From Acidimicrobiia bacterium (lineage in GTDB: Bacteria > Actinomycetota > Acidimicrobiia > Acidimicrobiales > SZUA-35): a stretch of 6,070 nt of DNA. The position numbers and the translations under genes are program-made. Within the stretch, counting starts at the first letter, position 1; the number at the start of each line of letters is the position of its first letter. Of the stretch, positions 5,064 to 6,070 are shown in pieces. The stretch is from contig JAOUGG010000175.1 of NCBI GenBank assembly GCA_029857855.1, forward strand, positions 1 through 6,070, given 5' to 3'. The notes under the pieces were generated by a model. The model made no database searches. It had not been told where the DNA came from and was given only the letters and a program-made list of their open reading frames with translations.

Positions 5064-6070
5064 TGAGCGGTGGTGTCGGACAGCGAGTCCGGTTCATGGA
5101 GGTCGAGGTCGGCGAGCAGCGACGGCCCGCCGACGTTCACTGTTCTCCCGTCGACCACGGCTCGAACCCCTCGGCCGGTGAGGGCCTCGAAATCCGTGGC
5201 CGCCGGCAACGACCCGGACGCATCGGCCGCGGCCACGATGGCCCGGGCGACGGGGTGCTCACTCTCCCCCTCGGCTGCGGCGGCCAAGGCAAGGAGCTCG
5301 TCGTCGTTCCAGCCGTCGACCGCGGCGTGATCGACCACCGCGTGATTGCCCAGGGTGAGGGTGCCGGTCTTGTCGAACAGGACGGCATCGACCGTTCGCA
5401 TTCGCTCGAGCGCGAGCCGATCCTTCACGAGTATGCCGTTCTGGGCCGCCGTGGCGGTCGAGATCGAAATCACGAGGGGGATGGCGAGGCCCAGTGCGTG
5501 GGGGCAGGCGATCACCAGCACCGTGACGGCTCGGATGACCCCCTGTGCACCGTCGCCCACGACCAGCCAGCCGATCAGGGTGACGACGGCGGCCCCGGAA
5601 GCCAGATAGAACAGGGCGGCGGCAGCCCGATCGGCGAGTGCCTGGGCTCGCGAGTTCGACGACTGGGCGTCGGCGACAAGACGCTGGATGCCGGCCAGGG
5701 CGGTGTCATCGCCGACGGCGTCGATCCGGACCCGAACCGACGAGTCGGTCGACACGGTCCCGGCCACGACCCGGTCGCCTTCGGCCCGTCGGGTGGGACG
5801 GGACTCGCCGGTGATCATCGACTCGTCGAATGACGCCCGACCCTCGGCAATGGTTCCGTCGGCCGGGACCCGGGCGCCTGGCCGGACCAGAACGATGTCG
5901 CCGACGGAGAGCGAGGCGATCGGGACCTCTTCAACACCGCCATCACGTCCGACGTCGCCGTCTTCGCTGACCCGTTCGGCCGTGTCGGGCAGCAACTCCG
6001 CCAGGGCGGCCAGCGCGCCCTGGGCCTGGCCGATGGCCTTCATCTCCTGCCAGTGACCCAGGAGCATCAC
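4922..6070 (-). CDS. copB: P1B-3 (CopB-like) copper-transporting ATPase, central fragment; 5' end beyond window and frameshifted at 3' end
   Basis: This is the middle of a metal-pumping P-type ATPase. Residues count from the window edge, where codon 1 (GTG) is probably an internal valine before [15 protein letters not shown], a family helix. In order there are the A-domain with TGES (87-90), hydrophobic helices at about 150-172 and 178-205, the latter with Cys189-Pro190-His191, the phosphorylation site DKTGT (Asp233), the nucleotide-domain HP (272-273) and GRGV (299-302). CPH rather than CPC marks the P1B-3 (CopB) group, known to export copper ions across the cell membrane. The N-terminal helices and any His-rich metal domain lie outside the window. 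After HERG (residue 378) the frame runs into PTSC and stops, whereas the -1 frame continues perfectly as ADVVLITGD. As read, the product lacks the GDGVND hinge and the last two helices, so it would be inactive unless the frame is restored. Confidence 0.88.
   Translation of the reverse strand: MMLLGHWQEMKAIGQAQGALAALAELLPDTAERVSEDGDVGRDGGVEEVPIASLSVGDIVLVRPGARVPADGTIAEGRASFDESMITGESRPTRRAEGDRVVAGTVSTDSSVRVRIDAVGDDTALAGIQRLVADAQSSNSRAQALADRAAAALFYLASGAAVVTLIGWLVVGDGAQGVIRAVTVLVIACPHALGLAIPLVISISTATAAQNGILVKDRLALERMRTVDAVLFDKTGTLTLGNHAVVDHAAVDGWNDDELLALAAAAEGESEHPVARAIVAAADASGSLPAATDFEALTGRGVRAVVDGRTVNVGGPSLLADLDLHEPDSLSDTTAQWRDRGGSVLWVVVDGKVAGAMTLADELRPESRPAVDALHERGPTSC
4937..4941 (-). other. 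Frameshift site in a five-C (five-G on coding strand) run of the ATPase gene
   Basis: On the coding strand the sequence reads GAG CGG GGG CCG ACG. One more G would give GAG CGG GGG GCC GAC, that is ERGAD, which leads into VVLITGD as the family requires. The break is thus a one-base loss in a G-run. It may be a read or assembly error, a true inactivating mutation, or a slip site: a tRNA on GGG moving back one base still pairs with GGG and restores the frame. The sequence alone cannot decide. Confidence 0.85.

Noticed and set aside
4922..6070. CopA-type (CPC) Cu(I) ATPase or KdpB
   Set aside because: The membrane motif is Cys-Pro-His, with YNx4P and MSxST in the last helices, which fits P1B-3 and not CPC-type CopA. 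KdpB lacks these motifs.

Overview
The window is a 6.07-kb piece of a high-G+C bacterial chromosome, and all six genes lie on the minus strand. It most likely comes from an actinobacterium, possibly an Acidimicrobiia-type lineage. The reasons are the strongly G/C-biased third codon positions, a DUF664-type DinB-like protein (a family common in Actinomycetota), and two genes that lack a Shine-Dalgarno but carry a TANNNT -10 box exactly 7-12 nt before the ATG, as leaderless actinobacterial genes do. The lineage is an inference from these traits, not from a database comparison.

In the direction of transcription (high to low coordinates) the layout is as follows. (1) 6070-4434 is a P1B-3 (CopB-like, CPH-motif) copper-transporting ATPase. 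It lacks its 5' end at the window edge and is broken by a -1 frameshift at a five-C run (4937-4941). (2) 4433-4341 is a 93-bp gap with two 18-bp near-identical direct repeats 21 bp apart and a candidate leaderless promoter. (3) 4340-3288 is a secreted, probably seven-bladed YVTN/NHL-type beta-propeller protein. (4) 3287-3175 is a gap with a candidate promoter and operator-like sequences for the next genes. (5) 3174-1966 (kbl) and 1966-917 (tdh) overlap by one base and encode the threonine dehydrogenase/glycine acetyltransferase pathway. (6) 877-341 is a DUF664/DinB-superfamily protein, apparently with its own leaderless promoter in the 39-bp gap after tdh. (7) 340-212 is a 129-bp gap largely filled by two perfect copies of a 47-bp palindrome-ended repeat. 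(8) 211-1 is the beginning of an AzlC-family branched-chain amino acid permease, which runs off the window.

kbl and tdh form a clear functional unit: Tdh oxidises L-threonine to 2-amino-3-ketobutyrate, and Kbl cleaves that with CoA to glycine and acetyl-CoA. An amino-acid exporter gene (azlC) two genes downstream is compatible with an amino-acid-handling neighbourhood, but the repeat-filled gap and the separate DUF664 promoter argue against a single operon. The ATPase and the exported propeller may form a second, metal-related pair; this is inference only.

Most of the window is ordinary chromosomal metabolism. The parts worth a second look are the duplicated 47-bp palindromic element abutting the azlC start codon, the 21-bp-period repeats before the propeller gene, the ATPase frameshift, and the His-bearing blades of the propeller. 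I found no RNA gene, CRISPR array, insertion sequence or clearly undescribed multi-gene system.
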